64,000 nt of DNA from Planctomycetota bacterium (lineage in GTDB: Bacteria; Planctomycetota; Phycisphaerae; Phycisphaerales; SM1A02): contig VGYX01000010.1 of assembly GCA_016872835.1 (NCBI GenBank), positions 47,025-111,024 on the forward strand, given 5' to 3'. Of this stretch, positions 48,762-58,370 are shown piece by piece. The position numbers and the translations under genes are program-made. The notes beneath the pieces are model-generated. The model was not told the origin of the DNA. It ran no database searches and saw nothing but the letters and a program-made list of their open reading frames with translations. Every line of letters begins with the position of its first letter. Positions within the stretch are counted from its first letter, which is position 1.

Positions 48762-49694
48762 ATGCAGGAACACGCCTCGGCTTCGGTGGAATCCCGCGGT
48801 TGGCTCGGCCTTTCGCATCATCTGGGACTCCTGCGTCGGTGGATCGCCATGGACCGCGCCAGCCAGATGGCCAGCGCGCTGGCCTACCGCACGCTGCTGG
48901 GCCTGCTGCCGGTGCTCGTGGTGGCCACGCTGGTGTTCAAGGCGATCGCGGGCCCACGCTTCGGCCAGATGGTCGAGGATGCGCTGGCGGGACTTGGATT
49001 GAACAACATGCAGATGGCCTCGCCCAAGGGCGGCGCACCGATGGCCATGGGCGCATGGCTTCGCGGCGTCGTCGAGGACGCGAGCAACTTCGATCTCTCC
49101 GCGATCGGCTGGGTCGGTGCCGGCGCGCTCATTCTCAGCGCGGTGTGGGTGGTGGCGACCGTCGAGGACTGCTTCAACCAGATCTGCCGGACCGATCAGG
49201 GCCGCAGCTGGCCGCGCCGAGTGATCACGTACTGGTTCGCGCTCACGGCGGGCCCCCTGCTGCTGGCGATGGTTCCGCTGGTGAACGGCCTGGTGGAGCG
49301 CGCGGCGGAGAATCTGCCGCAGTGGTCATGGCTGCTCTCCACGCTACGCATCGGCTGGTCCACCTTCGTGCTTTGGTCGCTCATGTTCGCGGTATATGTC
49401 ACGGTGCCATCGAAGGCGCCGCGTCTGCGCGCCGCCGCGGTGGGCGCGCTCGCAAGCGCGATCGGTCTGGAGATCAGCCGAAGCTTCCTGCATTTCTATG
49501 TGACACGAACGCTCGGTCTGAGCCTGGTCTACGGCTCGCTGGGTCTGGTGCCCGTGTTCATGTTCTGGATGTACGTGATCTGGATGATCGTGCTGGTCGG
49601 ACTGCAGGTCGCGGTGCTGTGGGATGCGCTCGACAGCCGCGGTCTTTCGAACCTGCTCTCGTCCGGGGACGGCGAGGGCTCACGAACCGCCTGA
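48762..49694 (+). CDS. YihY/BrkB family inner-membrane protein
   Basis: Multiple TM segments; MASALAYRTLLGLLPVLVVATLVFKAI, VSKAPRLRAAAVGALASAIGLEISRSFLHFYV, YGSLGLVPVFMFWMYVIWMIVLVGLQVAVLWDAL. Confidence 0.85.
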   Translation: MQEHASASVESRGWLGLSHHLGLLRRWIAMDRASQMASALAYRTLLGLLPVLVVATLVFKAIAGPRFGQMVEDALAGLGLNNMQMASPKGGAPMAMGAWLRGVVEDASNFDLSAIGWVGAGALILSAVWVVATVEDCFNQICRTDQGRSWPRRVITYWFALTAGPLLLAMVPLVNGLVERAAENLPQWSWLLSTLRIGWSTFVLWSLMFAVYVTVPSKAPRLRAAAVGALASAIGLEISRSFLHFYVTRTLGLSLVYGSLGLVPVFMFWMYVIWMIVLVGLQVAVLWDALDSRGLSNLLSSGDGEGSRTA

Positions 49695-50816
49695 TCGACG
49701 CACCGGCCGTCCGTCGCGGAAGTCGGCGAGCTTGCGGCCCCACGCGGTCTCGGCAAGACCCGGCTCGCGACGGATCTCCTCGCGCAGCCAGCAACGCTCC
49801 ACGGCGTCGATCGGGCCGAAGATCGACTCGAAGGTCTCCACGCGCTTCGTGGGAAGCGCGAACGCACCGGATCGAAGCACCTCGAGATATCTCGTGAACT
49901 CTCGCGTGCGATGGCGTGCCAGCCAGGTGGTGAAGGCCCACGACTGCGCATAGAAGTCGCGGATCGCGTCCTCCTCGCCGTCGGTCGGCATGCCCTCCGC
50001 TATCACGAGCGCCTGCAGCGGCACCAGTCGATCCTCGCGCATCGCCTCACGGAAGGTCTGCTGGCGACCGGAATTTTCGCTCTGGAAACCGAGATCTCGG
50101 TCGCTTGCGTTCTCCGCCTCGAAGGCCGTCGCGATGCCCTCGGCCAGCCACAGCGGATACGGGACACCGCGACGCTGCACGTCACAGTGGAAGAAGAGCT
50201 GGTGCGCGGCCTCGTGCGACACGGTGCCCAGAAAGCCTGCGCTCGCGGTGGCGGCGACGCGGCGTCGCTGCGCGTCAATCTCTCGCTGCACGCGCGCCAC
50301 CTGCCCATCGGCATCGAGAGGCTGGACACCCGCCGCCGCCGCCTCGCGTTGCACACGGAGATTCTGCGCCTGCAACTGTCCAAGCGTCTTCTGGACCTTC
50401 TCGTCGCTCAGGCCGTCGAACAGCACAAGCCGGTCCGCGCCCGGGTTGTAGTACCCGGCTGCCCAGGCCCGGTCCATCCCGTCGTTCGTGCGTGCAAAGA
50501 CGCTGTAATCGCCCTTCTCGCGAAACATGACGGCAACCAACTTGTGCTTCAGCGGCTCGGGACGAACCCCCAGCCGAAGGCAGTTCTGCTGGAAGGACCG
50601 GTAGGTGCTCTCCAGCAGGCCCGCGATCGACTGCGTGTTCTCCTTCGGTGCGTCGGACAGCAGCACAAAATGATCCGTCTCGGTGGGCTGCATGGTCGGT
50701 ACGAGCGGCCGCGTCGCCTCCAGAACCTCGCTCCGCGTGGCAAGCGCTGCGCCGGCTCCATCGGCCAGCGAGGGGCCCAACATCGCGACAAGGATCGGAA
50801 GCAGCGGTGACATCAC
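49680..50816 (-). CDS. DUF1570-like putative secreted zincin
   Basis: Signal peptide; TDHFVLLSD, TVSHEAAHQLFFHCDVQRRGVPYPLWLAEGIATAFE (HExxH), SWAFTTWLARHR. Confidence 0.7.
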   Translation of the reverse strand: MMSPLLPILVAMLGPSLADGAGAALATRSEVLEATRPLVPTMQPTETDHFVLLSDAPKENTQSIAGLLESTYRSFQQNCLRLGVRPEPLKHKLVAVMFREKGDYSVFARTNDGMDRAWAAGYYNPGADRLVLFDGLSDEKVQKTLGQLQAQNLRVQREAAAAGVQPLDADGQVARVQREIDAQRRRVAATASAGFLGTVSHEAAHQLFFHCDVQRRGVPYPLWLAEGIATAFEAENASDRDLGFQSENSGRQQTFREAMREDRLVPLQALVIAEGMPTDGEEDAIRDFYAQSWAFTTWLARHRTREFTRYLEVLRSGAFALPTKRVETFESIFGPIDAVERCWLREEIRREPGLAETAWGRKLADFRDGRPVRRSGGS

Positions 50817-50907
50817 GCTTTCATCCTAGTCCGGCCTCTATCCCGAGCATTTTGGCCTTCGGATGGGGACTCGCCCTGCCCGCCCGCCTGCCCTACCATA
50901 AGTTTCC

Positions 50908-51477
50908 ATGGGTCTTGAATCCGCTCTGCCCGTCGACAGCGTCCTGTCCACCCAGCTCAATCGGGTGGTCAACTGGGCGCGCCGCTCCAGTGTCTGGCCG
51001 ATGCCCTTCGCCACCGCCTGCTGCGGCATCGAATTGATGGCGACCGCCTGCAGCCGCTTCGATCTGGCCCGCTTCGGCGCCGAGGTCATGCGGTTCAGCC
51101 CTCGCCAGAGCGACCTTCTGATCGTGGCCGGACGCGTGAGCGTGAAGACGCTGCCCGTGCTTCAGCGCATCTACATGCAGATGGTGGAGCCCAAGTGGGT
51201 GATCAGCATGGGTGCGTGCGCCAGCACCGGCGGCGTGTTCGACACGTACGCGGTGGTGCAGGGCGTGGACCAGTTCATTCCGGTCGACATCTACGTGCCG
51301 GGCTGTCCGCCGCGGCCGGAGATGCTCATCGAAGGCATCATGGCGATCCAGCGGATCATCGACGCGGACAACATTCCGCGTGATCCGGAAGGCAAGCGCC
51401 TGCCCCTGAACATCGCCGTGGCGCCTAACTACGAACCGCGACCGATGCCGGTCCCAGTGACGGTGGGCGCCTCGTGA
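50908..51477 (+). CDS. nuoB: NADH-quinone oxidoreductase subunit B
   Basis: [126 protein letters not shown]: all N2 cluster Cys motifs. Confidence 0.96.
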   Translation: MGLESALPVDSVLSTQLNRVVNWARRSSVWPMPFATACCGIELMATACSRFDLARFGAEVMRFSPRQSDLLIVAGRVSVKTLPVLQRIYMQMVEPKWVISMGACASTGGVFDTYAVVQGVDQFIPVDIYVPGCPPRPEMLIEGIMAIQRIIDADNIPRDPEGKRLPLNIAVAPNYEPRPMPVPVTVGAS

Positions 51478-53192
51478 ACGCAGCGGCCGAGACGGCCGCC
51501 AGCAGTTCGAGGCAGCCCCGTGACGTCGAATGGCCGGGAATCGCCCTGCGCGTCATCGTGCTTCTGGCGGCGGTCGCGGCCGGCAGCGTGATCGGTCTTC
51601 GCGGCCTGGAGACGCCGCAACCGGCGCCCGCCGACGCGGACTCCTTCTCGGCGATTCGCGCAGCGAAATTCGCGCAGACCATCCTGGGAGATCAGCCGCG
51701 CCCGGCTGGCTCGCAGGCGAACGCCGAAGCCGCACAGCGACTGACTGAATGGCTGCGTGCCCGCGGACTTGAGGTCGAATCGGCTGAAACCAAGGTTCGC
51801 ACGGCGGGACGCGAAGTCACCATCCGCAACGTGGTCGCCCGGAAGACGGGCGCCATGCCCGGCCCGGCCATCATGCTGTGTGCGCACATCGATTCGGCGC
51901 CGGGATCGCCGGGCGCCGGCGACGACGGCTTCGGCGTGGCCGTCCTTCTGGAGGCCGCCGCGGCACTCGGTGTCGGGCCGTGGCCGGGCCGCGACATCAT
52001 CCTGCTCTTCACGGACGCCGAGGAGTCCGGCCTGCTTGGCGCGCGCCAGTTCGTGAGCAACCACCCTTGGAACGCGAAGGTCGGCACGGTGATCAACGTG
52101 GACAACCGCGGCAACGCGGGTCCCTCGATCCTGTACGACCTGTGCGGCGATTCCGCGGAGGTGCTTCAGTCCTGCTCCCCCGCCCTCGGTCCGATCGTGG
52201 GCAGCAGTCTCTACGCCGAGATCGCCTCACGCATGCCGAACTCGAGCGATCTGTCCGTATTCCGCGAAGCGGGCATGAGCGGCATGAACTTCGCGCTCGT
52301 GGGTGGCCATGAGCACTATCACGCCTCGACCGACACGTGGAGCCAGGCGAATCTTTCCTCGCTGCAGCATCAGGGCGAGATCGCGCTGGAGGCGATGCAG
52401 GCGCTGGCCATGCACCGCGCGGACACGCCCAAGGCGGAGGGCCGAGCCATCTATCAGGACTTCGCCGGCACCATGCTTGCGTGGTGGCCGGCGCGCACGG
52501 GCGTGACGGCGTCGTTCCTGTGCGTGGGGGCGCTTGGCGTGGCAGGCTTGGTCGTCAGCCGACGCAACACCGTCAAGCCGCGCGATCTGGCCATCGGGTG
52601 GGTGGCCGCGCTGGTCCGCTTCATCGTGGCAGGTCTCGTGACCTGGAGCCTGCTGCTCGGCGCCGAGTGGGCGGGGATGTTCGGCATGGCGGCAGCGAAG
52701 TTGGGCATGCCCGATGCCAGCCTGACGGATCGCTACCGAGCGGCGTTCTGGCCATCGCACGGCCCGGCGCTGATTGCGGTCGCCACGCTGGCGGGGCTTG
52801 GCTGCAGCATCCTTGCTGCCCGTCCGTTGCTGCGGAATCGCGAGCCCCTCTGCACCTTCATGGGTGGATGGTCCACGCTCGCGGTGTTCGTCGCGATCCT
52901 TTCGGTCGTGCTGCCTGGCGCCTCGGCACCCCTGCTGCCGATCGTGCTGGTGACCTCGCTGGCGCTCGTCGCGCTCACGCTGGTGATCGAGCACAAGCAG
53001 AAACTTGCAGTCCTTGCCACACTGGCGCTTGGTGGATTCCTGGCTGGACTGCTCTTCGTACCGATCGAGTACCTGAGCTGGATCGGCGTCGGGCTGTCCA
53101 TGCCGTCATTCGTGGCGATGCGCGCGGCCGTGCTGGCGCTGGTGCTTCTGCCGGCACTCACGCCCGGCGTCGCTACCGCAGCGACTCGGTGA
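51474..53192 (+). CDS. M28-family peptidase with N- and C-terminal transmembrane segments
   Basis: GTG start overlaps the nuoB stop; [61 protein letters not shown], hydrophobic C-terminal half. Confidence 0.88.
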   Translation: MNAAAETAASSSRQPRDVEWPGIALRVIVLLAAVAAGSVIGLRGLETPQPAPADADSFSAIRAAKFAQTILGDQPRPAGSQANAEAAQRLTEWLRARGLEVESAETKVRTAGREVTIRNVVARKTGAMPGPAIMLCAHIDSAPGSPGAGDDGFGVAVLLEAAAALGVGPWPGRDIILLFTDAEESGLLGARQFVSNHPWNAKVGTVINVDNRGNAGPSILYDLCGDSAEVLQSCSPALGPIVGSSLYAEIASRMPNSSDLSVFREAGMSGMNFALVGGHEHYHASTDTWSQANLSSLQHQGEIALEAMQALAMHRADTPKAEGRAIYQDFAGTMLAWWPARTGVTASFLCVGALGVAGLVVSRRNTVKPRDLAIGWVAALVRFIVAGLVTWSLLLGAEWAGMFGMAAAKLGMPDASLTDRYRAAFWPSHGPALIAVATLAGLGCSILAARPLLRNREPLCTFMGGWSTLAVFVAILSVVLPGASAPLLPIVLVTSLALVALTLVIEHKQKLAVLATLALGGFLAGLLFVPIEYLSWIGVGLSMPSFVAMRAAVLALVLLPALTPGVATAATR

Positions 53193-54396
53193 ACAGGCGA
53201 AGGCGGCCGATCCCCTCGCGGATCGCGCTCTCGGCGCACGCGAAGCTGATGCGGATGTTCGTGCGTGCGCAGTCGCCGAAGTCCTCGCCCGGCACCAGCG
53301 CGACCAGCGACTCCTCAAGTAGCGCCTCGGCGAAAGCCTGTGCGGAATCGATCATGCGACCCGCGGGCGACTTCAGGCCCACACAAGCTTTGATGCATGG
53401 GAATGCGTAGAAGGCGCCGGTCGGCGCGCAGGTGCGAAGCCGCGCGATGCCCGAAAGCAGTTCGCGCGTGCATTGCGCGCGTGCCGCGAACGATTTCCGC
53501 ATGGACTCCACGCTGGCGGCGCCGTTGGCAAGCGCCTCCACCACCGCAGGCATGATGAAGGTGGGAATGCTGTTCGTGAGCTGACCCTGCAGCTTGATCG
53601 CCTCGCGGATGAAACGACCGCCGTCGCCGGGCGCGGCCACGTAGCCCACGCGCCAGCCGGTCATGGCGAAGGCCTTGCTCATGCCGTTGATGGTGATTGT
53701 GCGCTCAGCCAGCCTCGGATCGGCGCCAGGACTCACGTGCCCCAAGCCCGCACGCACCTCCGGGTAGACCAGCTTCTCGTAGATCTCGTCGCTGATCACG
53801 GTGATCGGCGGGTTCGACGCAAGCAGATCGAACAGAGCACGAAGCGTCTCGACCGGCTGCACCACGCCGCAGGGATTGCTGGGGCTGTTCAGCAGGATCG
53901 CGCGGGTGCGCGGGGTGATGGCGCGCTCGATCGCCGCGACATCCAGAAGGAAGCCGCGCTCGACCGTGCTGCCCACCTCCACGCAGGTTCCGCCATAGAG
54001 CTCGATGAGCGGTCGGTAGCTCACCCACGCCGGCGTGGGCAGGATCACCTCGTCGCCGGCGTTCAGCATGGTCTGCAGGGTCAGCGCGATCGCGTGTTTG
54101 GCGCCCACCGTCAACGTGACATGCTCGCCCTTGCAGGCGATGCCGTTCTCCTGCTGCAACTTTCGCGCCACCGCCTCGCGCACCGCCTTGTCACCGGGGG
54201 TGGGCGCGTAGCGCGTGAGGTTCGCGTCAAGCGCGCGCTTGGCCGCCTCGCGAACGGGCGAAGGCGTGTCGAAGTCGGGCTCGCCGACCCCGAATCCGAT
54301 GACCGGCTTGCCGGCGGCCTTCAGCGCCGCGGCCTTCGCGCTCACGGCAAGCGTGGCGCTCTCCTTCATCCGTGCGACGGCATTGCCAATCTGCAT
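53173..54396 (-). CDS. aspC: aspartate/aromatic aminotransferase, PLP-dependent class I
   Basis: VIGFGVGEPDFDTPSPVREAAKRAL, RYAPTPGDKAVREAVARKLQQENG, LNSPSNPCGVV, SDEIYEKLVYPEV, ITINGMSKAFAMTGWRVGYVAAP (PLP Lys). Confidence 0.93.
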   Translation of the reverse strand: MQIGNAVARMKESATLAVSAKAAALKAAGKPVIGFGVGEPDFDTPSPVREAAKRALDANLTRYAPTPGDKAVREAVARKLQQENGIACKGEHVTLTVGAKHAIALTLQTMLNAGDEVILPTPAWVSYRPLIELYGGTCVEVGSTVERGFLLDVAAIERAITPRTRAILLNSPSNPCGVVQPVETLRALFDLLASNPPITVISDEIYEKLVYPEVRAGLGHVSPGADPRLAERTITINGMSKAFAMTGWRVGYVAAPGDGGRFIREAIKLQGQLTNSIPTFIMPAVVEALANGAASVESMRKSFAARAQCTRELLSGIARLRTCAPTGAFYAFPCIKACVGLKSPAGRMIDSAQAFAEALLEESLVALVPGEDFGDCARTNIRISFACAESAIREGIGRLRLFTESLR

Positions 54397-54462
54397 GCGC
54401 CGGAAGATATCGCAACGCCACCACCAGCCCGGTGGCCGTGCCCTCATCGCTACACTCCTCCG

Positions 54463-55591
54463 ATGCACTTTGACGCCCACCAGCCGGTTCTCGACGAGCT
54501 TGAGGCGCGGATCACCGCCATCCGCGACTCTCTTTGACTGGCCTCGCAAGATCTGCGAACGTGACGCGCTGGTCGAGCGCATGGGCGCCGCCGACCTCTG
54601 GAACGACCCGAAGAACGCGCAGAAGGTCATCGCCGAACTGAAGGTGCTGCGCGCGCAGGTGGAACCCCTCGAGGGCGTGATCAAGGACTTCGAGGACGCG
54701 AAGGTCGGCTACGAGATGGCGAAGGAGGCCGGCGACGCCGACCTGCTGAACGAGGTCGACGAGACGCTCTTCCACCTGCAGTCGCGCATGGCCAAGGTCG
54801 AGCGCCAGAGCCTGCTGAGCGGAAAACATGACTTCCGCAACTGCTTCGTGAACATCCAGGCCGGCGCGGGCGGCGTCGAGGCCGAGGACTGGGCGGGCAT
54901 GCTGGAACGCATGTACCTGTACTACTGGAACGAGATGGGCTGGAAAGCCGAGGAGATGCACCGCAGCGCCGGCGCCGAGGCAGGCGTGAGCGAAGTGGGC
55001 TACCGACTCGAGGGCCCCTTCGCGTTCGGCTACATGGGTTGCGAGCGTGGAACGCACCGCCTGGCGCGCGTGAGCCCGTTCAACGCCGAAGGCAAGCGAC
55101 AGACCAGCTTCGCCACGGTCGACGTGTCGCCCGAGTTTGAGGAAGCTGATCTGGAGATTCCGGCGCGCGACCTGGAGATCGTGCCCTTCGTGCGCGCCAG
55201 CGGTCCGGGCGGCCAGAACGTGAACAAGGTCGCCACGGCGATCCGCGTCACGCACATCCCGACCGGCATTCAGGTGGTCGCCAGCACCTTCCGTGACCAG
55301 CCGCAGAACAAGAAGCAGGCGCTCACCATCCTGCGCGGCAAGCTTGAGCAGATCGAGGAAGAGCGACGCGCCGCCGAGATCGCGGCCGTGACGGGCGGCA
55401 AGGTCACACGCGACTGGGGCAACCAGATCCGCAGCTACGTGTTCTACGACAACCGCGTGAAGGATCATCGCAACGGGCACGAGACCGGAAACCCGCAGCA
55501 TGTGCTTGATGGCCATGTCGCCGGCTTCATCGAGGCCGAATTGCAGCGCCGACGCACCGAACGCGAGAAGTCCACGGGCAAGGCAGACTGA
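54463..55591 (+). CDS. prfB: peptide chain release factor 2, programmed +1 frameshift (join 54463..54534, 54536..55591)
   Basis: Frame 1 MHFDAHQPVLDELEARITAIRDSL ends CTT TGA (54532-54537) followed by C; +1 shift gives ...DSLDWPRKICERDALVERMGAADLWNDPKNAQ..., then EMHRSAGAEAGVSE and RASGPGGQNVNKVATAIRVTHIPTGI. Confidence 0.95.
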
Positions 55592-57603
55592 TGTCGGGCG
55601 TGACTGATCCGATCGTAGATCTGGGGCCCGACCAGTGGCGTGATGCACGCCGCAGCGGCCAGCTGGAATGGCTCTGCACCAACGGCATCGGTGGCTACGC
55701 CTGCGGCACCGTGGGCGGTCTGCTGCAACGACGTTGGCATGGACTGCTGGTGGCGGCCACCGATCCGCCGGCCGGTCGCACGCTGCTGGTTCCGAAGATC
55801 GAGCTGTTCGTCAGGCAGGGCGGCCGCGAATGGCCGCTCACCGCGAACGAATGGTCGGGCGGCGGCATCGAGGCGCCGGGCCTTGGGTATCTCGCGCGCT
55901 TCCACATGACGGGGTCAGTGGTGGTGCGACACTGGCGGATCGGCGCGACCGTGCTTGAGGAGCGCATCGCCATGGCGCGCGGACGCAATGCCACCGCCGT
56001 GCTGCTGACGCTGCGCCACGCGTCGGAGCCGGTGCAGGTGCGGATCAAGTGTCTCGCGAACCGTCGACCGCACGATCATCTGGTGCAGGCCAACGCCTTT
56101 GAAGCCTCGATCGCCGCGGAGGGTTCCGCGCTACGCGTGGACTTCGCAGGCGCCACCGGCGAAGGTGCCGCGCTCCACCTGCAGGCCGATGGCGCGAAGA
56201 CGATCGCCGACGGCACGTGGTATCGCGACTATGTGCTTCCGGTGGAACGCGCGCTGGGCTACGACTGCGTGGGCGCGAACCTGTGCGCTGGCGAACTCGC
56301 GATCACCCTGAAACCGGGCGAGTCGCGCGGCTTCACCGCCAGCACACGCCGCGAAGAGTCTGGCGAGGCGGCGCGCATCGTGGCCGCGAACCTGCGTCGC
56401 TCGAAGAAGCTCGTGGAGAACGCGGGCGCCACCGGCGATCACCTGCGCGCACGCCTGACGCTCTCGGCCGACCAGTTCATCGTGGATCGAGCACTGCCGG
56501 ACGGCCGCCGCGGCACCAGCGTGATCGCGGGCTACCCGTGGTTCGCCGACTGGGGGCGCGACGCACTCCTCTCGCTGCCTGGACTCTGCCTCGCCACCGG
56601 TCGCGCCGACGACGCCGCAAGCATCCTGCGATCGCTTGCGCGCTTCGAGAAGGACGGCCTGCTGCCCAACCGCTTCCCCGCGCCGGGCGAGCCGTGGATG
56701 GACAACAGCGTCGACGCCCCGCTGCTGCTCGCCGAAGCCGCACGCCGCACCGTGAACGCGACGGGCGACATGGACCTCGCCCGCGACCTCTGGCCCACGC
56801 TGCTCTCGATCTGCACGAACTTCCTGCGCGGCACACGTCACGGCATCTCGGTGGATCCGGCCGACGGCTTGGTGCGCGCGGCCGAGCCCGGCACGCAACT
56901 CACCTGGATGGATGCGAAGGTCGGCGCGCGTGTGATCACCCCGCGCATGGGCAAGCCGGTGGAGATCAACGCGCTCTGGATCGGTCTGCTGCGCACGCTG
57001 GTCGCATGGGCGAAGCCGCTGCGCCTTGACGCAGGCCCCGCCAACGCCGCACTGGTGAAGGCGCTCTGTAGCTTCGCACGATTCACGCGCACCGACGGCA
57101 CGGGCCTGATCGACGTGCTCGACGGCCCCGCAGGAAACGAGTCGTGCCTGCGTCCGAACCAGCTGTTCGCGCTGTGCGGGCCCGAGCCGCTCGTGGAGCC
57201 GCGACTGGCAAGGGCGATGCTCGATGGCACCCAGCGCGCGTTGCTCACCCCCTTCGGACTGCGCACCCTGGGGCCGAACGAGCCCGGCTACATCGGCCGC
57301 TTCGAAGGCCCCGTGGAGATCCGCGACGAGGCCTATCACATGGGCACGGTGTGGCCGTGGCTGCTGGGGCCCTACGCGGCTGCGCTGCGTCGCTTCGGAA
57401 CTCCGGAGCAGATCCACTTCGCGCGCGAACCTTTCGCGCATCACATGAAGGAAGGCTGTCTTGGCCAGGTGTGTGAAGTGGCCGACGGCGACGCGCCGCA
57501 GCGACCCAGTGGATGTTTCGCGCAGGCGTGGAGCATCGCCGCGCTGCTTGATGACGGCGTGGGAGATAACGCCGCAAAGCGCGCTCGATTCTCCCGAAGT
57601 TGA
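55591..57603 (+). CDS. glycogen debranching enzyme (amylo-alpha-1,6-glucosidase family)
   Basis: EWLCTNGIGGYACGTVGGLLQRRWHGLLVAATDPP, VIAGYPWFADWGRDALLSLPGLCLATGR, GLLPNRFPAPGEPWMDNSVDAPLLL, YHMGTVWPWLLGPYAAALRR. Confidence 0.9.
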   Translation: MSGVTDPIVDLGPDQWRDARRSGQLEWLCTNGIGGYACGTVGGLLQRRWHGLLVAATDPPAGRTLLVPKIELFVRQGGREWPLTANEWSGGGIEAPGLGYLARFHMTGSVVVRHWRIGATVLEERIAMARGRNATAVLLTLRHASEPVQVRIKCLANRRPHDHLVQANAFEASIAAEGSALRVDFAGATGEGAALHLQADGAKTIADGTWYRDYVLPVERALGYDCVGANLCAGELAITLKPGESRGFTASTRREESGEAARIVAANLRRSKKLVENAGATGDHLRARLTLSADQFIVDRALPDGRRGTSVIAGYPWFADWGRDALLSLPGLCLATGRADDAASILRSLARFEKDGLLPNRFPAPGEPWMDNSVDAPLLLAEAARRTVNATGDMDLARDLWPTLLSICTNFLRGTRHGISVDPADGLVRAAEPGTQLTWMDAKVGARVITPRMGKPVEINALWIGLLRTLVAWAKPLRLDAGPANAALVKALCSFARFTRTDGTGLIDVLDGPAGNESCLRPNQLFALCGPEPLVEPRLARAMLDGTQRALLTPFGLRTLGPNEPGYIGRFEGPVEIRDEAYHMGTVWPWLLGPYAAALRRFGTPEQIHFAREPFAHHMKEGCLGQVCEVADGDAPQRPSGCFAQAWSIAALLDDGVGDNAAKRARFSRS

Positions 57604-57698
57604 AACACGATCGAATCTTTACCTTGATTCCGAGGAGATGACGTCGCACTTCCCTCGGGAATGAGGATACGCGCCGATAGACTCGCAAGAGCACGCAC

Positions 57699-58325
57699 AT
57701 GCGTGAACCTTGCTTGCAGGAGATCTTCGCGAACGAGCCAGCCTCCATCTTGAACCGAGTGGCCACCGGCGAACCCGGCGCGATCAACGAGTGCATGCAG
57801 CGCTTCCATGGCCTCGTGTGGTCGCTCGCCCGACGCATGGGTGCGGGTGCTGCAGACGCCGAGGACGCGGTGCAGGAGATCTTCATCGACTTGTGGAAGA
57901 GCGCGGAGCGATTCGATCCAGCGATCGCCAGCGAGACGACCTTCGTGGCCATGATCGCGCGTCGCCGGCTCATCGATCGCGGGCGACGCCGCATGCGACG
58001 ACCCGAGGCCGCCATGATCGAGGAGACGGTCTCCGCACCACCCACGCCGAACGACATGACGGAACTGAAGGACGCGGCGCGCATCGCGGAGGACGCGATG
58101 AAGACCCTTCGCCCTGAGCAGCAACGCGTGCTTCAACTTGCGATCCATCATGGATGCAGCCATGAGCAGATCTCGATCAGCACGGGTCTTCCACTTGGAA
58201 CCGTGAAGACTCACGCCCGCCGTGGCCTGATCCGGCTGCGGCAAGCCTTGGCCGAATCCGGCATCGTTCCGGAGGGTTTCGTGCCGCCTCCGGCGGCTGG
58301 CGGCAAGGAATCGGCGAAGGCCTGA
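57699..58325 (+). CDS. RNA polymerase sigma factor, sigma-70/ECF family
   Basis: RFHGLVWSLARRMGAGAADAEDAVQEIFIDLWKSAERFDP, LRPEQQRVLQLAIHHGCSHEQISISTGLPLGTVKTHARRGLIRLRQAL. Confidence 0.92.
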   Translation: MREPCLQEIFANEPASILNRVATGEPGAINECMQRFHGLVWSLARRMGAGAADAEDAVQEIFIDLWKSAERFDPAIASETTFVAMIARRRLIDRGRRRMRRPEAAMIEETVSAPPTPNDMTELKDAARIAEDAMKTLRPEQQRVLQLAIHHGCSHEQISISTGLPLGTVKTHARRGLIRLRQALAESGIVPEGFVPPPAAGGKESAKA

Positions 58326-58370
58326 GCCGCGCCCGAAACCGCGCCGTGGTCTCGCGGTACAACTCGCTCC

